From: Actinomycetota bacterium
GTDB lineage: Bacteria > Actinomycetota > Thermoleophilia > Gaiellales > Gaiellaceae
Length of the DNA: 64,000 nt
Direction: 5' to 3'
Assembly: GCA_003132665.1 (NCBI GenBank)
Contig: PKYN01000015.1
Location: 76,188-140,187, forward strand
Below the pieces are notes generated by a model. It ran no database searches. It was not told the origin of the DNA and saw nothing but the letters and a program-made list of their open reading frames with translations. The translations under genes were made by a program, and so were the position numbers. This document shows, in pieces, positions 18,083 to 26,925 of the stretch (positions are counted from its first letter, which is position 1; every line of letters begins with the position of its first letter).

Positions 18083-18208
18083 GGCCCCGATGCGGCGGGG
18101 GCCACTCGAAAATAGAGCCCGGGCCCCGATGCGGCGGGGGCCCAGAGGCCAAAAACATACACGGATCTCCCCCAGATCGGATTGAAGCGGGCATGCGGCG
18201 CCCGCTTC
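18083..18208. repeat. three stem-loops with a shared ATGCGGC loop
   Basis: Stem-loops at 18083-18103 and 18122-18142 are identical 21-mers (GGCCCC-G-ATGCGGC-G-GGGGCC). A third at 18184-18208 has a different stem (GAAGCGGGC with GCCCGCTTC) but the same ATGCGGC loop. The loop is conserved while the stem changes with preserved pairing. They lie between the convergent MarP and acidic-protein genes. Confidence 0.75.
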
Positions 18209-18290
18209 GGTCTGTTCGGGGGTTGTTTTGGGTTGAAACGAGCGAGCGCAGGCGCCGGAATTGCTTGCTCGAGACCAGGCCGGGACGGGT

Positions 18291-20969
18291 TCAGCGCGAG
18301 ACGCGCAGGTTGCGCAGGTACTCACGCTCGCGCCGGCGGCGCTCTTGTTCCGCAGCGAAGCGCACTTCACTTTCGCCGTCTGCGCTCTCGTCCTCTAGCA
18401 CCTGCGTCGCGACTTCCTTGTCGACGCCGGCTCCGAGCGACCAGCGGCGTCTGCGTAAGCCGGGCTCGCGCTGCCCCAGATCCTCGAGCGTGTGCTCGAT
18501 TTCGGCGACCGCGATCTCCGGGGGTAGATCTATCTCGCCGGTCATCTCCACGGTCTCGGCTACGCGCTCGGGCCGATCGAGCGGGCTTTGCCGGGCTGCG
18601 GCTCCCGGCGATGCGTCGGGGCTTGTCTCGGCATCGAGCTCGGTCTCACTCTCGCCCGCCTCGCGCTGTCGCAAGTGGAAGCGCCGCGACCGTTCGGGCT
18701 CGCGTTCCTCGGCCACGGATTCGCTGCGATCTTCCAGCTCGATCGCGGGCTCGGGCTCGGGCTCGACTTCCCGTTCCGCCTCGGTGTCGAGGGCCTTCTC
18801 TTCGTGCCGGAATAGATGGAAGCGCCGCGGCTGCTCGGGCTCGGCCTCGATTGCGAAGACCTCGGGAATGCTCTCGAGGTCGACTCCGGGCTCGGTCTCG
18901 GGCTCGGCGGAGGATTCCGCTTCGCGCTCGAAGAGATGAAACAGACCGTGGCGCTCGGGCCCGGCCTCGGAGACCGGAATTTCGACGGTGCTTTCCAGCC
19001 GGGCTTCGCTCTCGGGATCGGCGTCGGGTTCCGCCTCGGCCTCCTCGTCGCTCTGCTCCTGCCGGTGCAGGTGGAAGCGCCGCGGCTGCTCGGGCTCGCT
19101 TTCTTCGGCCAACGGCTCGGGGGGGGCCTCCCGCTCGGGCTCAGCCTCGTCTTCTGTTCCGGTAGCGGTCTCCGACGTTGCTTCGAGCGGCTTCTCATGC
19201 TTGAAGGGATGGAAGAAGTGACGCGGCGGTGCCGGCTCGTGCTCTTCGGCCGCGGACTCCTGCTCCGGCTCGCCTTCGGGCTCGCCGGCGGAGGATTTCT
19301 CGGCCCGCTCGAAGAGGTGAGAAAGACCGTGACGCTCGGCCTCGGCCTCCGAGGCCGGTATCTCGGCGCCGCTTTCGAGCGTGACCTCGGGCTCGATCTC
19401 CGGCTCGTCCGTCCCGTGTCGGAGCAAGTGGAAGCGCTGCGGCCGCTCGGGCTGGCTTTCTTCGGCGACGGGCTCAGGCTTGTTCGCCTCGATCTCGGGC
19501 TCCGCTGCGGCGACGGTCTCGAGCTCGGCGCTCGGCTCGTCGGCGGCTCCGGGCTCTGACGTGGATTCGAACGCCTTCTCATGACGCCTGAAGAGGTGGA
19601 CGCGCCGCGGCTCCTCCGGCGCTACTTCAGTTGCGGAGACCTCGGGGATGTTCTCGCGCTCTGCTTCGGGCTCGGCCTTGCTCGCTTCGGTGCCGGCCTC
19701 GAAGCTTCTCGCCTCGGTTTCGAGCTCCAGCGCGGCTGCGATCTCGGGCTCGGTATCGATCTTGGCCTCCGGCTCAACCTCCGGCTCCTCGGTGACTTCG
19801 AGCTCGGACTCGGCTTCGGGCGCTTTCTGCTCATGCCGGAAGGGGTGGAAGAAATGCCGCGGTAGCTCGGGCTCGGCGACCTCGGCCGCGACCTCGGGGA
19901 TGTCTTCGGGCTCGACTTCGGGCGCGACCTCGGCCGCGACCTCGGCCGCCGTCTCGGCTTCGAGCGCCTTCTCCTCGTGGCGGAACAAGTGGAAGCGCCG
20001 CGACCGCTCGGGCTCGCGTTCCTCGGCCACGGCTTCGATCGGACTTTCCGGCTCGCTCTCGGGCTCGACTTCCGGCTCCGCGGCGGCTTCGGGCTCTTCC
20101 TCGGTCAGGGACTCCGGCTCGCCGCCCAGCGCCGGCACGGCGCTCTCTCGATCCGCTTCCGGCTCGGCCTCCGCAGCCGGCTCCTGCACGACCTCTGCCT
20201 CGGGCTGTTTTGCGACCGAGATCTCGGTGGCGCCTTCCGGCGCCTTCTCCGCGCTCTCGGTATCACTTGGCAGCTGATAGGTCACCAGCGGCCAGTCCGC
20301 CTCGGCGGCGCTCTCCTCTCTGTCAGCCCGCCAGACCAGAGGCTCGACCTGGTCGAGCGTGAGGGAGGTGACGCTCGGAGCGATCCTGGCCTCGCGCTCC
20401 TCGGGAGCCGCGTACGCGGGAGCGCCAGCGGGGAGTCGCTGGACGCGGCGGTTCTCGCGTGCGATCGCGAGCTCGATCGAGAAGACGATCAAAAAGGCCA
20501 CGGCCTCGGCCGTGATGAGCAGCAACGGGCGCAGGCCCGTGCGAGCCGAGATCGCAGCGACGGCGATCAGGAAGACGACCTCCAGCAGAAGCCTCGGCAC
20601 CGGGCGGGTCGTGGCGCCCGGGCTCTCCACCGGCGGCAGCGCGTAGGGATCGATTCTGGTTGAGATCGGGCTCGAGTCGAAGTGGATGCTCGAAGGACGG
20701 TAAGCGCGCTCGGGAACGGGCGGAGTCACGTCGGCCGGGGTTGCACTGCCCTTGGCGCGCTCCAGCGATTGCAGGATCTCTTCGAGCTCGCCGCTGAAGC
20801 GTTCGAGCAGATCGAAAGCCCGGCGTGCGCTCTCGGGGGCGTCCTCCGGCTCGAAGTGCTCGCCGTTAGGGCGATGCTCGCCCGCGGGCTCGGACGCGCC
20901 GCTTTCCTCCGCTGGCTGTTTGCTCTCTTCGCTGCCTGTCTGATCCACGCGTCGCTCCGTCGGCCGCAT
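18291..20969 (-). CDS. large acidic membrane protein with ten basic RFHLFRHE-like motifs
   Basis: 892 residues; I recognise no family. The N-terminal 125 residues are polar with a short helix (ARRAFDLLERFSGELEEILQ). Two membrane segments follow (about 127-141 and 146-169), then about 650 residues that are extremely rich in Glu, Ala and Pro. This acidic region is punctuated by ten copies of a basic motif near R-R-F-H-L-F-R-H-E-E-K-A, spaced about 45-65 residues. Variants include RHFFHPFRHE and RHGLFHLFER. The C-terminus is charged (EQERRRREREYL). The layout suggests a membrane-anchored, mostly disordered scaffold with repeated linear docking motifs. It lies 57 bases downstream of the sigma factor gene on the same strand, so co-transcription is likely. 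Confidence 0.75.
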   Translation of the reverse strand: MRPTERRVDQTGSEESKQPAEESGASEPAGEHRPNGEHFEPEDAPESARRAFDLLERFSGELEEILQSLERAKGSATPADVTPPVPERAYRPSSIHFDSSPISTRIDPYALPPVESPGATTRPVPRLLLEVVFLIAVAAISARTGLRPLLLITAEAVAFLIVFSIELAIARENRRVQRLPAGAPAYAAPEEREARIAPSVTSLTLDQVEPLVWRADREESAAEADWPLVTYQLPSDTESAEKAPEGATEISVAKQPEAEVVQEPAAEAEPEADRESAVPALGGEPESLTEEEPEAAAEPEVEPESEPESPIEAVAEEREPERSRRFHLFRHEEKALEAETAAEVAAEVAPEVEPEDIPEVAAEVAEPELPRHFFHPFRHEQKAPEAESELEVTEEPEVEPEAKIDTEPEIAAALELETEARSFEAGTEASKAEPEAERENIPEVSATEVAPEEPRRVHLFRRHEKAFESTSEPGAADEPSAELETVAAAEPEIEANKPEPVAEESQPERPQRFHLLRHGTDEPEIEPEVTLESGAEIPASEAEAERHGLSHLFERAEKSSAGEPEGEPEQESAAEEHEPAPPRHFFHPFKHEKPLEATSETATGTEDEAEPEREAPPEPLAEESEPEQPRRFHLHRQEQSDEEAEAEPDADPESEARLESTVEIPVSEAGPERHGLFHLFEREAESSAEPETEPGVDLESIPEVFAIEAEPEQPRRFHLFRHEEKALDTEAEREVEPEPEPAIELEDRSESVAEEREPERSRRFHLRQREAGESETELDAETSPDASPGAAARQSPLDRPERVAETVEMTGEIDLPPEIAVAEIEHTLEDLGQREPGLRRRRWSLGAGVDKEVATQVLEDESADGESEVRFAAEQERRRREREYLRNLRVSR

Positions 20970-21026
20970 AGTGATTATGACCGTCGCGGCGCGTGTTCGC
21001 GCACCGAGAGCGCCGTACCGTGTCAG

Positions 21027-21839
21027 TCAGGCCGCGATCGGCTCGTCGACATCGTAGGCGGCCACGCGAGTACGCAGCTTCTGCCGGGCGCCCGCGAGAA
21101 TCTGCGACACGCGCGATTCGCTGACACCGAGGCGCGCTCCGATCTCGGAGCCTTGAAGCTCGTCGACGTGGACGAGCTTGAGCACCATGCGCTCACGCTC
21201 GGAGAGGGACGCGATCGCGTCGCGCACGATCGCCGCCCGCTCGCTCGCCAGCGTCGCCTGCTCCGGCTCGCTGCCCAGCTCGCGATTCTCGACCGTATCG
21301 CCGATCTCGAGCGTCTCGCTGTCTTCGCCGGCTCGGGTCGGAGCGTTGAGCGAGCAAACATCGGCGCGCTCGAGCTCTCCGAGCTGCCTTCGGATCTCGT
21401 CCGCGGAAACGCTGAGCACATCGGCCAGCTCGGACTCGGAGGGCGCGCGACCGTTCTTGACGAAGAAGTCGTCGCGTGCGGAATCGATCTGGCGCGCGAA
21501 ATGGCGCACCGAGCGCGACGCCCAATCCTGGCGCCGCAATTCGTCCATGATGGCGCCTGAGACACGCGTCCAAGCGTATTGCTCGAAGGTTGCGCCCTTC
21601 TCGGGGTCGAAGCGCTCGACGGCTTCGATCAGGGCAACCAGGCCGCAGGAAGCGAGGTCGTCGAGCTCGCAGTGAGCGGGAAGCTCACGAACCTTCTTCG
21701 ACGCCAAGTAGGTGACCATCGGCGCATAGGAGAGAACGAGCCGATCACGCGCCGAGCTGTCTCGTTTTGTAGCCCAAGCACACCACAAGGCCTCGGCCTC
21801 TGACGCGCTGAGCCGCTGACCGCAAGTAACCGTATTCAT
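21027..21839 (-). CDS. RNA polymerase sigma factor, FliA/WhiG type
   Basis: 270 residues. Region 2 (LVLSYAPMVTYLASKKVRELP...CELDDLASCGLVALIEAVERFDPEKGATFEQYAWTRVSGAIMDELR), region 3 (RAPSESELADVLSVSADE) and region 4 (SLSERERMVLKLVHVDELQGSEIGARLGVSESRVSQI) are complete. The GAIMDELR motif is typical of the sigma-28/WhiG group, which drives flagellar or developmental genes. In Streptomyces, WhiG is held by a c-di-GMP-dependent anti-sigma factor (RsiG); the divergently transcribed neighbour here is an HD-GYP protein, so a c-di-GMP link is plausible but inferred. No anti-sigma gene is evident nearby. Confidence 0.92.
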   Translation of the reverse strand: MNTVTCGQRLSASEAEALWCAWATKRDSSARDRLVLSYAPMVTYLASKKVRELPAHCELDDLASCGLVALIEAVERFDPEKGATFEQYAWTRVSGAIMDELRRQDWASRSVRHFARQIDSARDDFFVKNGRAPSESELADVLSVSADEIRRQLGELERADVCSLNAPTRAGEDSETLEIGDTVENRELGSEPEQATLASERAAIVRDAIASLSERERMVLKLVHVDELQGSEIGARLGVSESRVSQILAGARQKLRTRVAAYDVDEPIAA

Positions 21840-21980
21840 TTGGGGGACCTCCGCAGGGTGGGGAACTGCTCTAACTCTGGGTCCAGCGCGGTCATCCGGC
21901 TATTCCCGGAATGCGCCCGCCGCTTTCCCCGATTTCGCGTAACCGGGGCGCGCATTTCGGCCGCTCAAGGACGCGGCGCC

Positions 21981-23258
21981 GTGCATTCATTCGCAACTCG
22001 ACTTGCCGATCAGGGGAGCGTGTTCAAGGAAGAAGCAGGCAAAAACGGCCTGGGCACGATTCGGTCGGCGCTCGATCAGGACAGCGGAGTGGCGTATCCT
22101 TTACCGCCTCAGGTCACGTTGGCGCCAAACGGAGGGAGAAGTCAAACGCTGGCCGACGGTGGATACGTGCTCGTCGTTGACGACGAGCCTCAGGTGCAGC
22201 GGCTGATTGCTCGCATCCTCGAGCGTCACGGATTTCGTTGCGAGCTCGCGGCCAGCGCCGAAGAGGCGCGCAAGCTGCTGGAATCGAAAGCGAACAACTT
22301 CCAGCTCATGCTGTGCGACGTCAACATGCCGGGCGAGAGCGGCCTGGAACTATTGAGCAGCACGCTGGTTTCTCATCCCGAGGTCGCGGCGCTCATGGTC
22401 ACCGGCGCCGACGATCCGAAAATGGCCGAGAGCGCGATCGAGCTTGGCGCCTTCGGTTACCTGACCAAGCCGTTTCGCCCCAACGAGTTGATGATCAACA
22501 TCGTCAACGCTTTGCACCGCCGCCGCCTCGAGCTCGAGAACCGCGCTCATCGGGCGATGCTGGAGAACGCCGTCGAAGCGCGTACCGCGGCGCTCAGCGA
22601 GGCCGTCTCCCGCCTGCAGCACTCCGAGCAGCAGCTGCGCGAGCATCAGGAAGAGACGGTCAAGCGCCTATCGAGCATGGCCGAGCTGCGCGATCTCGAG
22701 ACGGGACGCCATCTGGAGCGGATGAGCAGTTACTGCGCTCTGATCGCTGAGCGTTTCGACTTCAATCGCGAGCGGATCGAGCTGATGCGCATCGCGAGCC
22801 CGATGCACGACGTGGGCAAGATTGGAATCCCCGACAACATCCTGCTCAAGCCGTCGACGCTCACTCCCGAGGAGCGCGAGATCATGCAGCAACACACGGC
22901 GATTGGTTACCGGATTCTCTCGGGCTCGGGCGCCGAGCTTTTGACTCTGGCTGCGGTGCTGGCTTGGACGCACCACGAGCGCTTCGACGGAAGCGGATAC
23001 CCGCGCGGGCTGAGTAGCGAAGAGATCCCGATCGAGGGCCGGATCGCGGCTGTCGCCGACGTTTTCGATGCTCTCACCAGCGACCGCATCTATCGCCCTG
23101 CCTTCAACGTCGAGGAGGCTGTGTTGATGATGCGCGAGCAGCGCGGAGCCCATTTCGACCCCGACGTGCTCGACCTCTTCCTCGATGCGATGGAGAAGGT
23201 CGAAGAGATCCGCATCGGGTACAAGAACCGGGCGGACTCGCCCGTCGGCTTCCGCTAG
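21981..23258 (+). CDS. response regulator with HD-GYP c-di-GMP phosphodiesterase domain
   Basis: About 425 residues from the GTG at 21981 (AAGGA nine bases upstream; the frame is open to 21840, so the start is uncertain). A receiver domain (VLVVDDEPQVQRL, phospho-acceptor Asp in LMLCDVNMPG, Lys in YLTKPF) is followed by a coiled coil (about residues 190-240) and an HD-GYP domain with HDVGKIGIPD and HHERFDGSGYP. HD-GYP proteins hydrolyse c-di-GMP to GMP. Phosphorylation probably controls activity. It is divergent from the sigma factor gene, sharing the region around 21840-21980 for promoters. Confidence 0.9.
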   Translation: MHSFATRLADQGSVFKEEAGKNGLGTIRSALDQDSGVAYPLPPQVTLAPNGGRSQTLADGGYVLVVDDEPQVQRLIARILERHGFRCELAASAEEARKLLESKANNFQLMLCDVNMPGESGLELLSSTLVSHPEVAALMVTGADDPKMAESAIELGAFGYLTKPFRPNELMINIVNALHRRRLELENRAHRAMLENAVEARTAALSEAVSRLQHSEQQLREHQEETVKRLSSMAELRDLETGRHLERMSSYCALIAERFDFNRERIELMRIASPMHDVGKIGIPDNILLKPSTLTPEEREIMQQHTAIGYRILSGSGAELLTLAAVLAWTHHERFDGSGYPRGLSSEEIPIEGRIAAVADVFDALTSDRIYRPAFNVEEAVLMMREQRGAHFDPDVLDLFLDAMEKVEEIRIGYKNRADSPVGFR

Positions 23259-23407
23259 TCGGCACGCAGGCGAGCATCACGAGCTCTTCACACGCGCCGC
23301 GTAGCGCGAAAGAGTGAGCTTCCCGGCCTTCTCGTGTTAATCGTGCCGCATCCCTAAAAAGCTGCGCTCGCGGCCGATAAACAGATCAAGAGAGACGAAT
23401 CAGCAGC

Positions 23408-23686
23408 ATGAGCGAAAAGAGAACAAGCAGCCGCAGCCAGGTCATAGAGCCGGATCCATGGCCGCACGAGCCGCCCGCAGATCTTCTCGAAGCGCTTGAT
23501 CGGGCGGCGGCGCGCCTCTCCGAGCTCGACGCTCACGGCGTCCGCATCTCGCTTGGTATCGGAGCCGACGGTGACGCGCTCGCGCGCGTCTCCCAGGAAG
23601 GGCTCGCATGCGAGATTGACTCCTCGCTCCTCCTTCAGCTTGTCTGTGGAAGTAAGCTGAGGGTTCCGCGGACATCCGCGGTCTGA
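23408..23686 (+). CDS. small hypothetical protein
   Basis: 92 residues; no family recognised. It is acidic, with a helical segment PPADLLEALDRAAARLSEL and a strand-rich VRISLGIGADGDA region. It lies 34 bases before the CheB-like gene on the same strand, suggesting an operon of chemotaxis-type signalling. There is only a weak Shine-Dalgarno. Codon use fits its neighbours. Confidence 0.5.
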   Translation: MSEKRTSSRSQVIEPDPWPHEPPADLLEALDRAAARLSELDAHGVRISLGIGADGDALARVSQEGLACEIDSSLLLQLVCGSKLRVPRTSAV

Positions 23687-23720
23687 GCGAGAGGTACAAG
23701 CAGCCGGAGGCCGAGCACCG

Positions 23721-24857
23721 ATGCAGAAGTTGACTCCTTTTCGCGTTGCGGTTGCCGACCATGCGCCCTTCATGCGCCGGCTGTTGGGCGAGGCGCTGCT
23801 CGTTCGCGGTATCGAGGTGACCGGAGCGGTCGATTCGGCCGAGGCGGCGATCGAGCTGTGCGGACGAACAAACCCCGACGCCCTGCTCTTCGACATCGTC
23901 GCCGACACCATGGACGGTGTCGTTTTGATGCGCGGCTTGCGTGAGGCGGGTCTGAGCACGCCCGTGATTCTGCTCGGAGGGCATTTCCGAGCCGACCACT
24001 ACAAGGTCGTCGACGCGCTGATCGAAGGCGCGCTCGATTTCGTCGAGCGCCCGCTCGCCTGCGACACCGTTCAGGTGTTCGTCAGCGAGCTGATCACTCG
24101 CATTCGCGTGGCCTCCGACCTCACCGCGGCGCGGCAGCGGGCACTCGATCTCGCCTCGCAACGAGAGCTGCACGGACTCGAGAACGATTCGGACTCGGCT
24201 TCGGCGCTCCGCGATCCTTCGCGTGACGGCCCTGGAGCGGTGGTGGTCGTCGGCTCGCTCGGAGGTTGCTGGTCGCTCTCGCATCTGATTCCCGCACTGC
24301 CACCTCTTCTCGGCCTGGGCATGGTCGTCGTGCAGCAGCTGCCCGAGGGATTCACGACCGCACTGGCCGACCGCCTCGACCACTATTCGGTCTTGGGGGT
24401 TAGGGAGGCGCTCGGCGGTGAGCAGCTCAACCCCAGCACCGTCTACTTCGCGCAGGGAGGAAGTCACCTTCGCATGGCCGGCGACGCCAAGTTGCTCGTC
24501 TCGGTGGAGGAGCCGATCGACGGGCTGCGTCCGCGCGCCGACGTCACCGTCAGCGACGCCGCTCGCATCTTCGGCGACCGGCTGCTGCTGGTGGTTACGA
24601 GCGGGATGGGCAAGGACGGCCTGGACGGCGCACGTGAGGTAAAGGAGCGTGGCGGCCGGATCCTCGTCGAGGAGGAGTTGACGGCGATCGCCTACGGAAC
24701 GCCTCGTGCGATAGTCGAAGCCAAGCTGGCGGATGAGGTCGTCCCGCTGGGTGAGCTGGCGCAGGCTGTCGCCGACGCCGCCGGAGTCTGGGGAGCCTCG
24801 ATTCCACTGCCGAGCGATTACGCCTCGATGACGAGCAACCCGGAGAACCCGAGTTAA
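23721..24857 (+). CDS. CheB-like receiver/methylesterase protein with degenerate active sites
   Basis: 378 residues. A receiver domain (1-125) precedes a CheB methylesterase-like domain (170-360). CheB removes methyl groups from chemoreceptors with a Ser-His-Asp triad. Here the nucleophile loop normally GASTGG reads GSLGGC (one residue shorter), and the usual QHMP reads QQLP, so the catalytic His is absent; the Asp in GMGKDG is kept. The receiver has Asp in LFDIVAD, but the acidic pair is AD-H and the conserved Lys is Arg (FVERPL). Esterase activity is therefore doubtful; a binding or scaffolding role is more likely. No cheR or receptor gene is in the window. Confidence 0.8.
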   Translation: MQKLTPFRVAVADHAPFMRRLLGEALLVRGIEVTGAVDSAEAAIELCGRTNPDALLFDIVADTMDGVVLMRGLREAGLSTPVILLGGHFRADHYKVVDALIEGALDFVERPLACDTVQVFVSELITRIRVASDLTAARQRALDLASQRELHGLENDSDSASALRDPSRDGPGAVVVVGSLGGCWSLSHLIPALPPLLGLGMVVVQQLPEGFTTALADRLDHYSVLGVREALGGEQLNPSTVYFAQGGSHLRMAGDAKLLVSVEEPIDGLRPRADVTVSDAARIFGDRLLLVVTSGMGKDGLDGAREVKERGGRILVEEELTAIAYGTPRAIVEAKLADEVVPLGELAQAVADAAGVWGASIPLPSDYASMTSNPENPS

Positions 24858-24923
24858 CGCTGTGCTCAAACCGCGTCGCTCGCGGGCGCGCCGAGCCGGA
24901 ACGCGCGGAAGCTGCGGGAAGTC

Positions 24924-25943
24924 GTGAATCACGAGCAGAAGACACCGAGCGTCTCCGAGACAGTCATCTCGACTGCGGGGTTGGTCCGCAACTTCGGTCA
25001 TACGCAAGCCGTAAAGGGCATCTCCTTCAGCGTCGCCGAGGGCGAGGTCTTCGGCTTCCTAGGCCCCAACGGCGCCGGCAAGACGACGACGATCAGCATG
25101 CTTTGCACCCTGCTTGCGCCCTCGGCCGGCGAGGCGACGGTCGCCGGCTTCGACATCCGCAGCAAGCGAACCGAGGTCCGGCGCTCGATCGGCCTTGTCT
25201 TCCAGGACCCGACTCTCGACGAGTACCTGACTGCGATTCAGAATCTTCGCTTTCACGCCTACGCCTACGGCGTGCCCAAGCGGGTTCGTGACGAGCGCAT
25301 CTACGAGCTACTCAATCTGATGGAGCTGTGGGATCGCCGCAACTCCTCGGTGCGCGAGTTCTCGGGCGGGATGAAGCGCCGCCTGGAGATCGCCCGAGGC
25401 CTGCTTCACCACCCCCGCATCCTCTTCCTCGACGAGCCGACACTGGGGCTCGATCCTCAGACGCGGCACCGTATCTGGAAGTACGTGCTCGACCTGCGGC
25501 GGCGCGAGTCGCTGACGATCTTCCTCACGACGCACTACATGGACGAGGCCGAGAACTGCGACCGGATCGCGATCATCGACAAGGGTGAGATCGTTGCGCT
25601 CGACCGGCCCGAGGCGCTGAAGGATTCGCTGGGCGGTGACGTGGTGACGCTTCGTGTCGAAGACGGGAAGGGCGCGGTGGCGGAGCTGTTCGCCCGCTAC
25701 GAGCTGAGCGCGAGCATCGAAGGCGGCGGAGTCTGCTTCAAGCTGCCCGGCGCCGAGGAGTTCCTGCCCGGGCTGATGCGCAGCTTCTCGTGCGAGATCC
25801 TGGGGGTCACAGTCCGCCGTCCGACTCTCGACGACGTGTTCCTCTCCCTCACCGGCCACTCGATTCGCGATGACCGGCCGGCCACCGGCCAGCAGCTTCG
25901 TCGCTACCTGAACACGCCCGGCATGAAGTCGCAACTGAACTGA
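24924..25943 (+). CDS. ABC-2 type transporter ATP-binding protein
   Basis: 339 residues from the GTG at 24924. Walker A GPNGAGKTTT, Q-loop VFQDPTLDE, signature FSGGMKRRLEIAR, Walker B ILFLDEPTLGLD and the switch His in LTTHYMDEAE are complete. The C-terminal domain of about 90 residues resembles the DrrA-type drug or polysaccharide exporter ATPases. The permease follows after 58 bases, forming a two-gene exporter. The substrate could be a lipid, antibiotic or daunorubicin-like compound; nothing nearby specifies it. Confidence 0.93.
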   Translation: MNHEQKTPSVSETVISTAGLVRNFGHTQAVKGISFSVAEGEVFGFLGPNGAGKTTTISMLCTLLAPSAGEATVAGFDIRSKRTEVRRSIGLVFQDPTLDEYLTAIQNLRFHAYAYGVPKRVRDERIYELLNLMELWDRRNSSVREFSGGMKRRLEIARGLLHHPRILFLDEPTLGLDPQTRHRIWKYVLDLRRRESLTIFLTTHYMDEAENCDRIAIIDKGEIVALDRPEALKDSLGGDVVTLRVEDGKGAVAELFARYELSASIEGGGVCFKLPGAEEFLPGLMRSFSCEILGVTVRRPTLDDVFLSLTGHSIRDDRPATGQQLRRYLNTPGMKSQLN

Positions 25944-26001
25944 TGACCGGCTTCGATCTCCAGTCGCGCGTCCGCGTTCTTGCCGCCGGCGATCGCGCCC
26001 G

Positions 26002-26832
26002 ATGGCGGGTCTTCTCTTGAGGCAGTCTCTGCGCGGCATCTGGGTCATCGCCTACCGCGAGCTGCTTCGGTTCGCGCGCGAGCGCTCGCGCCTGGCCTCG
26101 ACGCTCGGGATGCCGATCATCTTCATGGTCGTCTTCAGCGAAGGGCTGAAGCGTCAGATCGGCGCGCTGGCGGTGGGCGTCGATTTCGTCAAGTTCATGT
26201 ATCCGGGCATCATCGCGATGTCGGTCTTCATCAACGCGATCTTTTCGGGCCTCTCGGTCGTCTGGGATCGCGAGATCGGCTTTCTCAAGGAGGTGCTCGT
26301 CTCGCCGCTCAACCGGTCGGGCGTGGTGCTCGGCAAGGCGCTCGGCGCCTCGGTGATCGCGCTCTTCCAGGCCCTGGTGATGCTCGCCCTGGCGCCGCTC
26401 TTCGGCGTGCCGCTCTCACTCAGGATCGTTCTCGAGTTGATTCCGATCGTGATCGTGCTGGCCTTTTCGCTGGCCGGATTCGGCCTTCTGATTGGCTCGC
26501 GGATGCGCTCCCAGCAGGGCTTTCAAGTGCTGGTTCAGATGGTTGTCTTCCCACTCACGTTTCTCGCGGGCGTCTTCTTCCCGGTGAACAACGTTCCGCG
26601 CTGGATGGAGATCGTCTCCAAGCTCAACCCGCTCACCTACGGTGTGGATGCGATTCGCCGCATCTTTCTAGTCGGCGAGATCTCGGCCACGGGTCAGAAC
26701 TCGGGCCATTCGATCATCGGCGTGACGGTGTTCGGGCACACGACCACGACGATCGAGGACGTCGCGCTCGTCGGCTTGCTCGGCGCAGCGCTCCTGATCG
26801 GCGCCATCTTCTCCTTCAATCGGCATACCTAG
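26002..26832 (+). CDS. ABC-2 type transporter permease
   Basis: 276 residues with six membrane segments. Features typical of the DrrB family are a cytoplasmic N-terminus (YRELLRFARERSRL), GIIAMSVFINAIFSGLSVVWDRE with the conserved E-x-G-F-L-K-E, and LTFLAGVFFPVNNVPRW before the last helices. It pairs with the ATPase at 24924-25943 to form the exporter. The ATG at 26002 gives a good N-terminus. Confidence 0.92.
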   Translation: MAGLLLRQSLRGIWVIAYRELLRFARERSRLASTLGMPIIFMVVFSEGLKRQIGALAVGVDFVKFMYPGIIAMSVFINAIFSGLSVVWDREIGFLKEVLVSPLNRSGVVLGKALGASVIALFQALVMLALAPLFGVPLSLRIVLELIPIVIVLAFSLAGFGLLIGSRMRSQQGFQVLVQMVVFPLTFLAGVFFPVNNVPRWMEIVSKLNPLTYGVDAIRRIFLVGEISATGQNSGHSIIGVTVFGHTTTTIEDVALVGLLGAALLIGAIFSFNRHT

Positions 26833-26925
26833 CCCGCGCCGTTCGCGAGCGGCACTTTCGCTTGACGTAGGTTTCTCGGCCGCTGAGAATGGGCGAGTCG
26901 ATGCCCGCCACGCGCACTCACGGTC

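Larger units (their letters stand above)
17725..18290. other. convergent intergenic region rich in stem-loops
   Basis: 566 bases between two convergent genes, with no credible ORF. It contains the short repeat at 17854-17890, the ATGCGGC-loop stem-loops at 18083-18208, and a relatively AT-richer stretch around 17930-18075 with no recognisable content. Confidence 0.6.
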
